Positions 7,787 through 16,972 are shown, numbered from the stretch's first letter. The stretch is 64,000 nucleotides of DNA from Flavobacterium sp. CBA20B-1 (GCF_028473145.1 NZ_CP092370.1:1302001-1366000); one strand, 5' to 3'. Made by a program: numbers and translations. Notes: generated by a model not told the origin, from the letters alone.

Positions 7787-9055
7787 TTACTTTTTCAATG
7801 CCAAGGTATAAACCGTGTAGGGAAATATCTTTTTTGAAATAAAAAAACTAACGAAAATTAAAATTGCCATAGGCAGCCACAACGCATACGAATTAAAAAT
7901 ACCGAAGGTTAAAAACAATGCCGTAAATGGCGCGTGCAATGTTGCAGCTACGGTTAAAGCTACACCCAAAACCACAAAATTTATCAGTTGGGCATCGGCA
8001 AAAAAGTATTTTTGAACAATGAATCCAATCAATGCTCCCATAATGGCACCTGCAAAAATACTTGGGGCAAAAACACCGCCATCGCCACCCAATTTCAAGG
8101 TAAACCCGGTTGCAAAAGGTTTCAACAATAACGCGCCCACCAACATCCAAAAACTCAACGCAACAATGGTATTATGATGAATGATTGATTCGATTGCATG
8201 ATAACCATCGCCGTATAATTGCGGAAAAATGAACAAGGCGCTACCCAACAACAAGCCTCCCGCAACTAATTGCAAATACGGATTAAAATCGATAAAGTTT
8301 CTTTTCTTTACAAATGTTACGATCTTGGTCATGTAAACGCCGTAACAGCCCGCTAAAACGCTTAACGCAATAAAAAACGGAATTGCCTGATAATGAAAAA
8401 TTGTTTCGTTATTTCCTAAATTAAAAACCGGTGTAACGTTCATTAAAAGTATAATTAAAGTAGCAAAACCAACGCTTACCAAATGAGTTGTCCAAAAAAC
8501 TTTTGTTTTTTGCTTGCCAATGGTTTCATACGAAAAAAACAAACCTGCCAACGGACTGCAAAACAAAAGTGTAACACCGCATGCAATTGTCGAGCCTATA
8601 AATTCTTTGCGGTATTTTTTAAAGATGGGATCTTTTCTCGATGCCATATCGCCCAAAGCGGCTGTTGCCACAACGGTTGATACTTCGATACCGGTGCTTC
8701 CGCCAAAGATAACCGTTAAAAATCCATTGAAAAAATGCGATGGCACTTTATAGGGCGGTAGTTTTTTGGCTTCGCGCACGGCTTCCAACACTTCGGAAAT
8801 TCCTTTGTTCTTTTTGTTGCTGAAAACGTAGGTTCTTAAAAAATAAATAATCAGCAAACCGATCAACGGAAAAACGAAGAAAAAAAGTTTAAAATGCTGT
8901 GCTTTGTTAAAAAGCAAATGTTCGTATTCTTCGACTAGATTTTTAAACATTAAGGTTATTAACCCAACGATAATTCCCACTAATGCAGCACAATACACAA
9001 TGCGGCTCCACTTTACCCACACGATGTTTTTCTTTGTAACGATACTATTGTTCAT
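7787..9055 (-). CDS. ClC-family chloride channel/transporter
   Basis: 422 residues with about 10-12 membrane helices and no C-terminal CBS domains. The selectivity-filter motifs are GSTGIEVSTV (about 118-127; classical GSGIP is altered), GxFxP as GGVFAPSIFAG (about 330) and the downstream helix LHAPFTALFLTF. In the second motif the usual GKEGP is not exact, so transport versus channel behaviour cannot be judged. Its ATG lies only 11 bases inside the boundary of an IS1182-type element, so its native upstream region is gone. Without the insertion it would start 33 bases after the hmp stop, which suggests it once followed hmp in an operon. Confidence 0.88.
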   Translation of the reverse strand: MNNSIVTKKNIVWVKWSRIVYCAALVGIIVGLITLMFKNLVEEYEHLLFNKAQHFKLFFFVFPLIGLLIIYFLRTYVFSNKKNKGISEVLEAVREAKKLPPYKVPSHFFNGFLTVIFGGSTGIEVSTVVATAALGDMASRKDPIFKKYRKEFIGSTIACGVTLLFCSPLAGLFFSYETIGKQKTKVFWTTHLVSVGFATLIILLMNVTPVFNLGNNETIFHYQAIPFFIALSVLAGCYGVYMTKIVTFVKKRNFIDFNPYLQLVAGGLLLGSALFIFPQLYGDGYHAIESIIHHNTIVALSFWMLVGALLLKPFATGFTLKLGGDGGVFAPSIFAGAIMGALIGFIVQKYFFADAQLINFVVLGVALTVAATLHAPFTALFLTFGIFNSYALWLPMAILIFVSFFISKKIFPYTVYTLALKK

Positions 9056-9066
9056 ATACGCAAAAA

Positions 9067-10851
9067 GAGGCTGTCCAAAAAGGATAGCCTCTTTGTTATA
9101 CTACTAACTTTTCAACATCATCACTAAAGTTAATTTCTTGCTTTTTTTGAAATAAAGACCGCTGATAGCATCTAAATTCGACAAAAATGACAAGTTTAGA
9201 ACCAAAAATACGGCGTTTGAATACCGTTTTTCTTCCCGCAACTGCTACAGCCACCATTTTTCTAAAATTATGTCCAAGAGCCATCAGTAGAAATTCTAAT
9301 TCTACTTTCTCTAAGCCTTTGAATGTAAATCTATTAAAATCATTATTGTGCTTGAGTTGCCCAAAAACAGCCTCTACTTCTATAGGGCGTTTACTGCGAT
9401 GTTCCAGCCCTTTCTCGCTCGTTAATAAATTTCGAGCCTTTTCTTTAAGCTCATTCAACCGGTGATTGACTTCTATTCTGCGATTACCTTTTGCATTGAA
9501 GCATTGCTCTCGAAGCGGACAATTATTACAGTTTTTTGCCTGATAATAAGACACTTGCGATTCGTGTCCGTTGCTCGAAATTCGTTTTCCTTTGCCAACA
9601 TTTTCCATTCGTTGACCCATCGGACAAACGTAAAAATCTTGTTCTTTGTTGTAGAATAAATTCTGAACCAAAAACGGATTATTTTTCATCGTCCGTTTCG
9701 CTTCTTTGTGAAAATAATTGTACTTCACGTAGGCTTTAATGCTTTTATTTTCAAGCATTTCGTAATTTTCTTCGCTTCCATAACCTGCATCGGCAACCAC
9801 ATCTTTGCTTTGTTTTCCATAGAGATTTTCAAAACCATCAAGATGCGATTCCAAAGTCGTGGTATCCCCCGGTTTTTGATGGATGGAAACGTGGGTAATA
9901 AACTGATTTTCAGTTGAAATCTGCGTATTATAAGCCGGTTTAAGCTGTCCGTTTTTCATGTGATCTTCCTTCATCCGCATAAAAGTAGCGTCAGGGTCGG
10001 TTTTGCTGTAAGAATTCCTATCGCCTAAAGTTTCTAGGTCTTTTTCGTATTTTTCTAATTTTGGAAGATGCTCATCCTGAAGTTTTTGTAGCTCTTTTGC
10101 CTGTTTTTTAGTGGGTTCTTTCAGCTTTTTATTCAAGATCGATAGCTTCTCCCGAAGTTCTTCCGAATTGATGCTTTTAGGTAATTCTTCTTTGTTAATT
10201 TCTTGATTATCAGACTGAATAGCACTTTCGATATCTGAAAGAATCGTGTTGATTTTAACTTCTAATTTTTCCTTGTATTTTTCAATCGAACCTCTCCAAA
10301 CAAAAGTATAACGATTCGATTTGGCTTCGATTTTTGTTCCATCAATGTACTGAATATCAAGACTTACATAGCCCATTTCAACCAGCATTTTCACTACTTC
10401 GGCAAATAGTTGTTGAATATGATTTTTTAATATTTTCCCTCGAAAGTCGTTAATGGTTCGGAAATCAGGCGTAGAGTTGCCCGAAATGTACATGAAATAG
10501 ATGTTTTCGGTGAGTGCTTTAGCTATTTTCCGGCAAGAATAAACGTTTGACAAATAGCTGTAAAACAACACTTTAATCATCATTCTTGGATGATATGCAG
10601 AGGTACCACCTCCTTTGTACAACTTAATTATATTGCTAATATCCAACGAGTTAACGACCTCTTCGATTAATCGAACAGGGTGATTATTAGGGATTTTATC
10701 AAAAATATTAATCGGAAAAAGTTCAGGACTATTGCCTGTTTGATTTTTAAAAACTACCTTAGCCATTGTTGGTTTTTTGTGCAACTCTAAGATAATTATT
10801 TTGGAGAAAAAATACAACAAAAAAAAGCTGTCCGACTTTTCGGACAGCTTC
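9067..10851. mobile_element. IS1182-family insertion sequence
   Basis: About 1.79 kb, bounded by related terminal sequences: left GAGGCTGTCCAAAA, right (reverse complement) GAAGCTGTCCGAAAA. Each end also folds on itself (GGCTGTCC/GGATAGCC on the left; AGCTGTCCGA/TCGGACAGCT at 10826-10849 on the right), which may insulate the element as terminators. A single intact transposase gene lies inside. No clear target duplication is visible (flanks ...CAAAAA and TGATTT...). It separates hmp from clc. Confidence 0.85.
9096..10766 (-). CDS. IS1182-family DDE transposase
   Basis: 556 residues from the ATG at 10766 (MAKVVFKNQTG); a further in-frame ATG at 10820 would overlap the inverted-repeat end and is less likely. 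The N-terminal region YKGGGTSAYHPRMMIKVLFY is the typical helical DNA-binding part (DUF772-like). The catalytic triad is visible as YIDGTKIEA, VVADAGYGSEENYEML and a late glutamate in RPIEVEAVFGQLKHN. A coiled-coil insert (about 185-265) lies between the first and second aspartates, as usual for the family. A zinc-like cysteine cluster (NCNNCPLREQC) is also present. It appears intact and potentially active. Confidence 0.93.
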   Translation of the reverse strand: MAKVVFKNQTGNSPELFPINIFDKIPNNHPVRLIEEVVNSLDISNIIKLYKGGGTSAYHPRMMIKVLFYSYLSNVYSCRKIAKALTENIYFMYISGNSTPDFRTINDFRGKILKNHIQQLFAEVVKMLVEMGYVSLDIQYIDGTKIEAKSNRYTFVWRGSIEKYKEKLEVKINTILSDIESAIQSDNQEINKEELPKSINSEELREKLSILNKKLKEPTKKQAKELQKLQDEHLPKLEKYEKDLETLGDRNSYSKTDPDATFMRMKEDHMKNGQLKPAYNTQISTENQFITHVSIHQKPGDTTTLESHLDGFENLYGKQSKDVVADAGYGSEENYEMLENKSIKAYVKYNYFHKEAKRTMKNNPFLVQNLFYNKEQDFYVCPMGQRMENVGKGKRISSNGHESQVSYYQAKNCNNCPLREQCFNAKGNRRIEVNHRLNELKEKARNLLTSEKGLEHRSKRPIEVEAVFGQLKHNNDFNRFTFKGLEKVELEFLLMALGHNFRKMVAVAVAGRKTVFKRRIFGSKLVIFVEFRCYQRSLFQKKQEINFSDDVEKLVV

Positions 10852-10873
10852 TGATTTTAAATTATAAAATTTA

Positions 10874-12079
10874 TTAGATTGATTTGGAACCGAATTCCTC
10901 AAAGAAAATATGATTTTCACTGATTTTATTGTCGGTTAGTTCTTTAACTGCTTTTTCGATAAAAGGTTTTGGTCCGCAAATATAATACTCGGCTTCTGGA
11001 TCAAACTGCCATTTTTCAATTTTAGAAAAATCGAGCATGCCTTCGTAAACCTCTTTTCCTGCCAAGGTTTCATTCACCACTTCGTAAAACTGATGCTGTT
11101 TTACCTTTTGATCTTCTTTAGCGATCGATTCGATTTGGTCTGCAAATGCTCTAACTTCGGCATTTCTGCAAGCATGAATCCAGATTAATTCTTTATCATT
11201 TTCGGCAGTTCCGTTTAAATGTTCCAACATAGAAATCAATGGTGTTTGACCGATTCCGCCGCTGATGAATACTTTTTTAGGGAATAGATTCTGCAACGTA
11301 AAGTTTCCTGCCGGTGCACTGATTGACACAACGTTCCCTTCGTGAATCTCATCGTGCAGAAAATTACTGATCATTCCGTTAATATCCAGCTTTTTGTTAC
11401 GCTCACGTTTTACCGAAATTCGCAAATATTCCTTATTCGGCGCACATGAAATACTGTACTGTCTTATTTGGTTTAGATTGATGTTTGGAAGAAAAACCTG
11501 AACGCTTATGTACTGACCCGGAATGAAATTTGGAATCGCACTTCCGTCTTCTGCAACCAAATAGAACGACGTGATTTCTGTTGATTCTTTTTCTTTACGT
11601 TTAACAACAAAATTTTTCCAACCAACCCACTGTTCGTTTGTCTGCTTCTTGCTTTCATACATTTTCGCTTCATGACCAATCATCAGTTCGGCTAGTTGCC
11701 CGTAAGCCGCTTCCCAAGCATCCAGAACCTCATCTGTAGCCAAATCTTGTAAAACTTCTTTGATTGATGCCAATAAATGCGTACCAACAATATCATATTG
11801 TTCCGGCTGAATATTTAAACTTACATGTTTATGTCCGATTAAATCAACGGCAGGCATTAAAACCGCCGGATTCGATATATTTTCTGCATACGCCAAAACC
11901 GCCATTGCCAAAGCTGTCTGTTGCTTGCCCGACTGCTGGTTTCCCATATTAAACAGATTTTTTAATTCGGGATGATGCGTAAACATTCGGCTGTAAAAGT
12001 GTGTAGTTAAAGCAACTCCGCCCGTACGTAACAACGGAACGGTGCTAAATATAATTTCTTTTTGTTTATCTGAAAGCAT
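10874..12079 (-). CDS. hmp: Flavohaemoprotein, nitric oxide dioxygenase
   Basis: 401 residues from the ATG at 12079 (MLSDKQKEIIFSTVPLL), which aligns with family N-termini; a TTG 24 bases upstream would add a non-conserved extension. Residues 1-135 are a globin domain with YSRMF and the proximal-histidine segment GHKHVSLNIQPEQY. An FAD-binding ferredoxin-reductase-like domain (RQYSISCAP) and an NAD-binding domain (FISGGIGQTPLISML, YYICGPKPFIEKA) follow. The enzyme converts NO to nitrate using NAD(P)H and oxygen. A Crp/Fnr-type dyad and a TAnnTTTG promoter lie just upstream. Its stop is 22 bases from the IS1182 element that now separates it from clc. Confidence 0.95.
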   Translation of the reverse strand: MLSDKQKEIIFSTVPLLRTGGVALTTHFYSRMFTHHPELKNLFNMGNQQSGKQQTALAMAVLAYAENISNPAVLMPAVDLIGHKHVSLNIQPEQYDIVGTHLLASIKEVLQDLATDEVLDAWEAAYGQLAELMIGHEAKMYESKKQTNEQWVGWKNFVVKRKEKESTEITSFYLVAEDGSAIPNFIPGQYISVQVFLPNINLNQIRQYSISCAPNKEYLRISVKRERNKKLDINGMISNFLHDEIHEGNVVSISAPAGNFTLQNLFPKKVFISGGIGQTPLISMLEHLNGTAENDKELIWIHACRNAEVRAFADQIESIAKEDQKVKQHQFYEVVNETLAGKEVYEGMLDFSKIEKWQFDPEAEYYICGPKPFIEKAVKELTDNKISENHIFFEEFGSKSI

Positions 12080-12100
12080 TGCTGTAAATTTTATTTTAAG

Positions 12101-12108
12101 CAAAATTA
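12101..12108 (-). promoter_or_regulatory. -7 element of the hmp promoter
   Basis: Minus strand reads TAATTTTG, an exact TAnnTTTG. The expected start site is near 12095, about 15 bases before the ATG. No TTG is found at -33; that position is occupied by the dyad at 12131-12146, as expected for an activator-dependent promoter. Confidence 0.6.
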
Positions 12109-12130
12109 CCTCCGCTTAACCATCGATTCT

Positions 12131-12146
12131 TATGATTGTAATCATA
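12131..12146. promoter_or_regulatory. Crp/Fnr-type operator upstream of hmp
   Basis: TATGATT and AATCATA form a perfect 7-bp inverted repeat around GT. Read as ATGAT-N4-ATCAT it resembles the Fnr-type half-site TTGAT-N4-ATCAA. Its centre is about 42 bases upstream of the predicted start site, the class II activator position. Confidence 0.6.
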
Positions 12147-12171
12147 AAAACCACTTTTTAGTGAAAATTTG

Positions 12172-12208
12172 ATAAAAAAAGATCCACCAACCTATTTGAT
12201 TAGTGGAT
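12172..12208 (-). terminator. Terminator of the secreted-protein gene at 12239-12724
   Basis: On the minus strand ATCCAC (12208-12203) pairs with GTGGAT (12187-12182), followed by a run of seven T residues. Confidence 0.65.
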
Positions 12209-12238
12209 TATATTTTGAAGCGTTATTGAACTGTTGAA

Positions 12239-12724
12239 TTATTTTGCTGCTTTCAATACCAAATTATCAATGTAAACCGCTTGATGAATTCCGTTTAAAA
12301 GAACTTTAAAACCTAAATGTGCATCATTTTTCAGGTTGATCGTGTATGCTTTTTTAGTTCCTGAAATTGCCGATGGTTTTGAAATGGATACATACAATTT
12401 CTCATCAGACACAGAACCGATAGAGAACAATTCTAATGAAGCATCGCCTGAGTTTTTAGAAATATCAAGCGTTAATTTATAAGTTCCAGCTTTCATTTTT
12501 GGTGTAGATAAAATCATTCTTTCACCAGAACTCATCATAGAATAAAAAGTGATTTTACCTTCGCTGCTATAAAGCATTGATTTACCTGATTCTGCACTCC
12601 AGCATTTATCTATTTTTTTCCAAGAATCAAAATTTTCGTTAATACTAGCAACGGTGCTACATTGCGCATTTGATGCAAAAAAGGCTCCTAAAGCCATTAT
12701 CCCAGACAATAGTATTTTTTTCAT
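12239..12724 (-). CDS. Small secreted protein with a jelly-roll-like domain
   Basis: 161 residues from the ATG at 12724, which starts a clear signal peptide (MKKILLSGIMALGAFFASNA, cleaved before QC). A longer reading from 12787 would place untypical sequence before the signal peptide and start at the -33 element. The mature part reads INENFDSW, WSAESGKSMLYSS, KAGTYKLTLDIS and ends YIDNLVLKA. This matches the beta-sandwich modules often found in Bacteroidota surface proteins (choice-of-anchor/cleaved-adhesin type), here as a stand-alone domain without a T9SS sorting domain. Function unknown. It has its own promoter and terminator. Confidence 0.75.
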   Translation of the reverse strand: MKKILLSGIMALGAFFASNAQCSTVASINENFDSWKKIDKCWSAESGKSMLYSSEGKITFYSMMSSGERMILSTPKMKAGTYKLTLDISKNSGDASLELFSIGSVSDEKLYVSISKPSAISGTKKAYTINLKNDAHLGFKVLLNGIHQAVYIDNLVLKAAK

Positions 12725-12755
12725 ATTTTTAATTAGATTTAATATAAATTCACTG

Positions 12756-12787
12756 TAAAAATACCTAAAAAATGTTAGGGTACACAA
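12756..12787 (-). promoter_or_regulatory. Promoter of the secreted-protein gene
   Basis: Minus strand shows TTG (12787-12785), a 21-base spacer and TATTTTTA (12763-12756), close to TTG-N19-23-TAnnTTTG. The predicted start site is about 25 bases before the ATG at 12724. Confidence 0.55.
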
Positions 12788-13456
12788 TTGTTTTTTAGTT
12801 GCTTTACAAGTACTGCATTATTAGTAACCCAAACATTTCTCGCAAATATCTTTAAGCACTCAATTTACAGTACTTACATGGTGCCTAGTATCTGGGTAGA
12901 GGTACAACCGCACAGCTTGCTCTAAAAATTCAATGGTATCAAACAAAAAACATCGAAAATGAAAATGATGCTGAATAGTATTTTGTGGATTTTCGCATTT
13001 ATTACAGATGACAAAAAAACATACTGAAAAAAGGCATAAAAATGCGGCATTTAGATACGGATATAAATTGAAACACAACAGTTATATAATAAGTACCATT
13101 AAATTAAAAAAAATCAATAATTTAGAGTGCTATATAAATTAGAAAATGAACATTTATTTTTACAAAAAATTTGCATAAAGTTATGGTAAATAGAAAACCA
13201 AAGCAGAAATTTAATCACACAAGAGAATTTTTAATATGTCTGATTTTTTCTGGGGAAACACTATTTTAAAAAAGTTCAGATTACTTGAAATCTAAAAAAT
13301 TAACTAAAATCAAACTATGTAAATAATGAAGTGTTAAAAAATTCAAACTTTAAAAAAATTTGAATTTCATATCTTTATTCTAACAATGGAACGAAAAAGG
13401 AAAAGGATGAAACGTTGGGCTATTCACTAATAATCCACGCCAATAACAAAATAATT
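12788..13456. other. AT-rich intergenic region, no supported gene
   Basis: About 670 bases, strongly AT-rich. A 72-codon minus-strand reading at 12860-13078 has no family resemblance. A 14-codon reading of mostly basic residues at 13385-13429 (ATGGAACG...) precedes the HD-domain gene but cannot be supported as real. I see no RNA gene or clear promoter. This gap marks the beginning of the accessory stretch that runs to about 20 kb. Confidence 0.5.
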
Positions 13457-14071
13457 ATGGTAAAAGAAAAGTTTTTGGGTTTAATTGAAAAATATTCTGA
13501 TGACCTAAATTATAACCTAGATTGCTGGACGGAAATGGAAAGAAATTATTCTTCAAAATCCCGCTTTTATCACACCCTTGCGCATATTGAAAATATGGTT
13601 ACAGAACTAGAAGAAGTAGCCGATTTGGTAAAAAATTGGGACGGTTTGTTGTTTTCCATTTTTTATCACGACATCATCTACAACGCTACCAAAACCGATA
13701 ACGAACATCAAAGTGCATTGCTTTTTGAAAAAAGAATTTCCAAGACTTCGTTCCGCCATATCAACCCATGCAAAGCCCAAATTGAAGCGACAAAAGAACA
13801 TCAACACGCTGACGATGCAGACACCAATATTTTATTGGATATCGACTTGGCAATTTTAGGAAAAAACAAAAATAGATATCAGGAATATGCTCAAAATATA
13901 AGGAAAGAATATCAAATTTATCCTGATTTTCTATATCGAAAAGGAAGAAAAAAAGTGCTGAAAACCATGCTGGAAAAAGAAGCCATCTACCAAACGCATT
14001 ACTTCCGAGAACAGTACGAAAACCAAGCAAGAGCCAATATTTTATCGGAACTTAATCAACTATCTTTATGA
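13457..14071 (+). CDS. HD-domain metal-dependent phosphohydrolase-like protein
   Basis: 204 residues from the ATG at 13457 (MVKEKFLGL); a TTG at 13415 would add an unlikely extension. The metal-binding pattern is visible: YHTLAHIENM (about 40-50), FYHDIIYN (about 73-80) and DIDLAILG (about 128-135), as in stand-alone HD-superfamily hydrolases annotated as predicted metal-dependent phosphohydrolases. A Y-Q-E-YAQNIRKEY helix follows, as in relatives. The substrate is unknown. It opens a run of accessory genes on the plus strand; the next gene starts 120 bases later. Confidence 0.8.
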   Translation: MVKEKFLGLIEKYSDDLNYNLDCWTEMERNYSSKSRFYHTLAHIENMVTELEEVADLVKNWDGLLFSIFYHDIIYNATKTDNEHQSALLFEKRISKTSFRHINPCKAQIEATKEHQHADDADTNILLDIDLAILGKNKNRYQEYAQNIRKEYQIYPDFLYRKGRKKVLKTMLEKEAIYQTHYFREQYENQARANILSELNQLSL

Positions 14072-14191
14072 GATGCTGAATTAATATATCGTGTGCATCA
14101 ACAGCAAAAACTTCAGCCAACCCGCTTGCAAAAAAATACTAAACTACTTTTTATAATTTAGCCATTCATTAATTCAACTTAAAAAATTAGC

Positions 14192-14845
14192 ATGATACTG
14201 ATTGAACGATACGATGTTTTAGAAAAACCAATTCAACAACAATTTGATAAATGTGGCGATGCCGGAAGCACGTTATACATCACCAGGATAGATGTAGTTT
14301 CGTTTATTGCCGTTCGTGTGGCCCAAAAAAAAGCCGTGGTAAGGTGCAATGCTACCGGAAAAATAGTGGCTAAAAAACACTGGAACCAAGAAACACATAG
14401 AGAAGCTAAAGAACTATTGGCACAACATAAAACGCCAAAATTGGGTTATTACCTTTTATCTACTATACTTATTACTGCCATTGCGGGATGTATTTATCTA
14501 ATTTTAGCAGATAGAAATTCTACTAACTCATACAAAAACTCCTTTATGGCAAAAACTGATGCGGAAAAAACTGCGCTGTTGAAAACCCTGGGGCAAGGAG
14601 ATTTGTTGCTTATATCTAACCATATTTACCGCATCAAAAGCATCGATAATGAAACGGTAATTTTAGAAAAAAACACCTCGGAAATAGATGGCGAAAAAAT
14701 TAATAGTTTTAAACCTATTGATGAAAGTTTAATCCCAAACAACACCTATACAGGTTCTTACGAGATTAAAAAAGAAGATTTCCTAAAAAACAATATGGTG
14801 TTAGATAATACCGGCACCATGATTACCCAGTATCTGGATAAATAA
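14192..14845 (+). CDS. Single-pass membrane protein of unknown function
   Basis: 217 residues. The N-terminal 85 residues are soluble and basic (AQKKAVVRCNATGKIVAKKHW). One membrane segment lies at about 88-107 (YYLLSTILITAIAGCIYLIL). A soluble domain of about 105 residues follows, with alternating hydrophobic strands (DLLLISNHIYRIKSI). I do not recognise a family. It is in the same orientation as its neighbours with small gaps, possibly part of an accessory operon. Confidence 0.6.
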   Translation: MILIERYDVLEKPIQQQFDKCGDAGSTLYITRIDVVSFIAVRVAQKKAVVRCNATGKIVAKKHWNQETHREAKELLAQHKTPKLGYYLLSTILITAIAGCIYLILADRNSTNSYKNSFMAKTDAEKTALLKTLGQGDLLLISNHIYRIKSIDNETVILEKNTSEIDGEKINSFKPIDESLIPNNTYTGSYEIKKEDFLKNNMVLDNTGTMITQYLDK

Positions 14846-14927
14846 AAAGCGCGCAACCAAACACATTTTTTTCGGAATTGAAAGTCTCGGGAATGATTTT
14901 CAATCTAATTTTTGTGTTTGAATTGAT

Positions 14928-15593
14928 ATGATGAATCTACCGAAAGATAAAAGTGAATTAAAAAAAGAATATTTTTCTTGGCTGAATAAAAATCAAGAAA
15001 GCTTACGCACTGTGATTTCTGATGCTGTAGATGCTATTTATAATGTGTACAACAAAAAGTATGATGCAGCTGATGTAGAAAAAATTAAAAAAGGATTGGC
15101 GCTCAACCACACCTTTTGTTGGGCGTTGGGAGAATACGTTTTTAACTTTGCCAAAAGTGATAAAATCTTTGCTAACCTTATCGAAGAACTTTCAAATCAC
15201 GCTTCTTCAAAAGTTAGGTTGAATATCATTACCAATTGTTTGTACAATAATCCAGAAGATTTGGTCAATCAATTATTAAAAAATGCGTTAAATGATAAAA
15301 GTAAAAAAGTAAGAGAAAAAGTTGCAGATGTAATGCTTCGGTTAAACAAAGAAAATCTTACAAATCATTTATTAGAAAGAACCGCCATTGAAACTGATAG
15401 TAACCTGAAAAACAATTTATTATGGACTTATCAATTACTCACAAAAAAATGGGTGTACGAAGCCGAAAATAACACAGTGACTGTTCATTTAAAGGATGGC
15501 GGAATCACAAAATTCTTTGTAGAAGACGGAATAAACAGCAATGATACAGTGCAAATTGAAAAAAAAGTAGCCGAATTAAGAAACCAACATTAA
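14928..15593 (+). CDS. HEAT-repeat-like alpha-helical protein
   Basis: 221 residues, all-helical in appearance. Residues about 60-165 contain repeating helix pairs such as LIEELSNHASSKVRLNIITNC and LLKNALNDKSKKVREKVADVM, with the hydrophobic/arginine spacing of HEAT repeats (SSKVR, SKKVR). The C-terminal 55 residues switch to beta-like sequence (TVTVHLKDGGITKFF). The role is unknown; HEAT proteins usually bind other proteins. The double ATG at 14928/14931 leaves the exact start open. Neighbouring genes are equally uncharacterised. Confidence 0.6.
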   Translation: MMNLPKDKSELKKEYFSWLNKNQESLRTVISDAVDAIYNVYNKKYDAADVEKIKKGLALNHTFCWALGEYVFNFAKSDKIFANLIEELSNHASSKVRLNIITNCLYNNPEDLVNQLLKNALNDKSKKVREKVADVMLRLNKENLTNHLLERTAIETDSNLKNNLLWTYQLLTKKWVYEAENNTVTVHLKDGGITKFFVEDGINSNDTVQIEKKVAELRNQH

Positions 15594-15618
15594 CACAAAA
15601 AGCAAAAAATTAAATCCT

Positions 15619-16538
15619 ATGTTTTTCACCAAAAAATCAGAAAAAGCGAAAGAATTCATCGCATTATTAAAAGAATTAGGTTTAGGAAGTTTAGACTATA
15701 ATCACAACAAAAAGAAAGATATATTTGAATTTATACAACCAGGTTTCAAAGCCGGAAAAAATGTGAGTATCGACCTAATAAACAAAACAGTAGCTTACCA
15801 AAAAATCATGTAGATTTTGAGGAAGCGCTTCCTTTTAAGCTTAAAATTGCAGAAAACGGAAAGTATTTCATCACCACCAATTTTAATGGAGAATCATTAG
15901 AAATGATTGATTTTGACAACAAAAAAGGCAACGAACAATTGGCGCTTACATTAAAAAAAATCAATGAATTTTTGTTAGAACGCCCGTTAGAATCCACCAC
16001 CGAAATCGAAAATGAATTTAAATTTAGCGATAAACAATTGTGGATGCTCAGCATTACGGCCATTTATAGAACGTACGAAGAATCGTATGAATTTAATACA
16101 TTACAAGACAAACTTGCCACTTCACTCACCAGAGGCGTGAGCAAAGAAAAGCTTAAAAATCAATGGCATATCCATAACCTAGAAGATTTGATGGCAGAAG
16201 TTAAAGAGTTGGAAAAAAAAGAATCTGTAGAAGAATTTGGCGAAGCCTACATGATTTGGGATTATGCAAGAATTTTTATGTTGGTACGTTTAGCCTTTGA
16301 TTTAAAATGGATTAACGAGCAAGAATTTTGGCAATTGCTAGCAACCTATGCACCTGAAATTCAGCAAAGTTACAACGGTTGGAAAGAAATGGCTACTGCA
16401 TTTTTACAAGCCAGAAAATTGTGGGCGGGTTCTGAAATTACACAACAAAATCAGTTTGAAAAATTAATAGAAAAGTTGCTCAACAATCCAAGCAGTGTTT
16501 GGAATAATGTAAGCTGGAACACTGATTTAACAACTTAG
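15619..16538 (+). pseudogene. DUF1266-like gene interrupted by a frameshift at an A6 run
   Basis: The first 64 codons (15619-15813) end in VAYQKIM-stop. One base back, the frame stays open from ...NHVDFEEALPFKLKI through the ATG at 15903 to the stop at 16538. Adding a single A to the run CCAAAAAATC near 15800-15805 would give one continuous protein of about 306 residues. The C-terminal half has the pattern of DUF1266 proteins: LTRGVSKEKLKNQW, then a tryptophan-aspartate-alanine-arginine segment (MIWDYARIFMLVRLAF), then SYNGWKEMATAFLQARKLW. The function of that family is unknown. The break could be a true mutation, a sequencing error in a homopolymer, or slippage that still makes the full protein. 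Confidence 0.65.
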
Positions 16539-16559
16539 AATCCAAAAAAAAAAATAACG

Positions 16560-16931
16560 ATTAAAAATAAATTAAGAAATATTACCTTTCAAGACTCAAA
16601 GTATAAATATATTTTGAATGAAAAAGTTATTCAAGAAAATAACAGCCTATATTACTGGGAATCAAAACTTAGGGTATTTAAAGAGGGTTATAAAAACACA
16701 CCGCTAGAAATTCATTTTACAAGCAAAAACGAATATACTACCGGAAATTCGCTGACATCTCATCACGAAAACAACGTAAATTTAAACCGACCTTTTTTTG
16801 TTTGAAAATTGATAAAATATGCCATAAATATTGGCTGGAATGGCGAAATCAAAGGCTTAATTATTAAAGACGGAATATCGATACTAGAACAATTAGGATT
16901 TGATATGAGTGAAGTAAAACGTATTAAATAA
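16560..16931 (+). pseudogene. Decayed gene remnant of unknown family
   Basis: One frame is open from about 16560 to 16805 (contains QENNSLYYWESKLRVF and ends in NRPFFV-stop). A second frame from about 16815 reads KYAINIGWNGEIKGLIIKDG and stops at 16931. The two pieces read like parts of one protein separated by a frameshift and a short scrambled join. No start codon with convincing context is seen. It lies between the DUF1266-like gene and the next intact gene, consistent with local decay. Confidence 0.4.
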
Positions 16932-16972
16932 TTTTAATTCGCTGAAAATTAATTAAATACAATTTTAAAAAA

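Noticed and set aside
9056..10873. Target-site duplication of the IS1182-type element
   Set aside because: The flanks (CAAAAA and TGATTT) do not match, so no duplication can be claimed.
12080..12103. Upstream TTG start of hmp at 12103
   Set aside because: It would place the start inside the predicted -7 element and add residues not seen in the family.
12860..13078. 72-codon minus-strand frame
   Set aside because: Low-complexity hydrophobic/aromatic composition, no promoter, no neighbours in operon, no recognised similarity.
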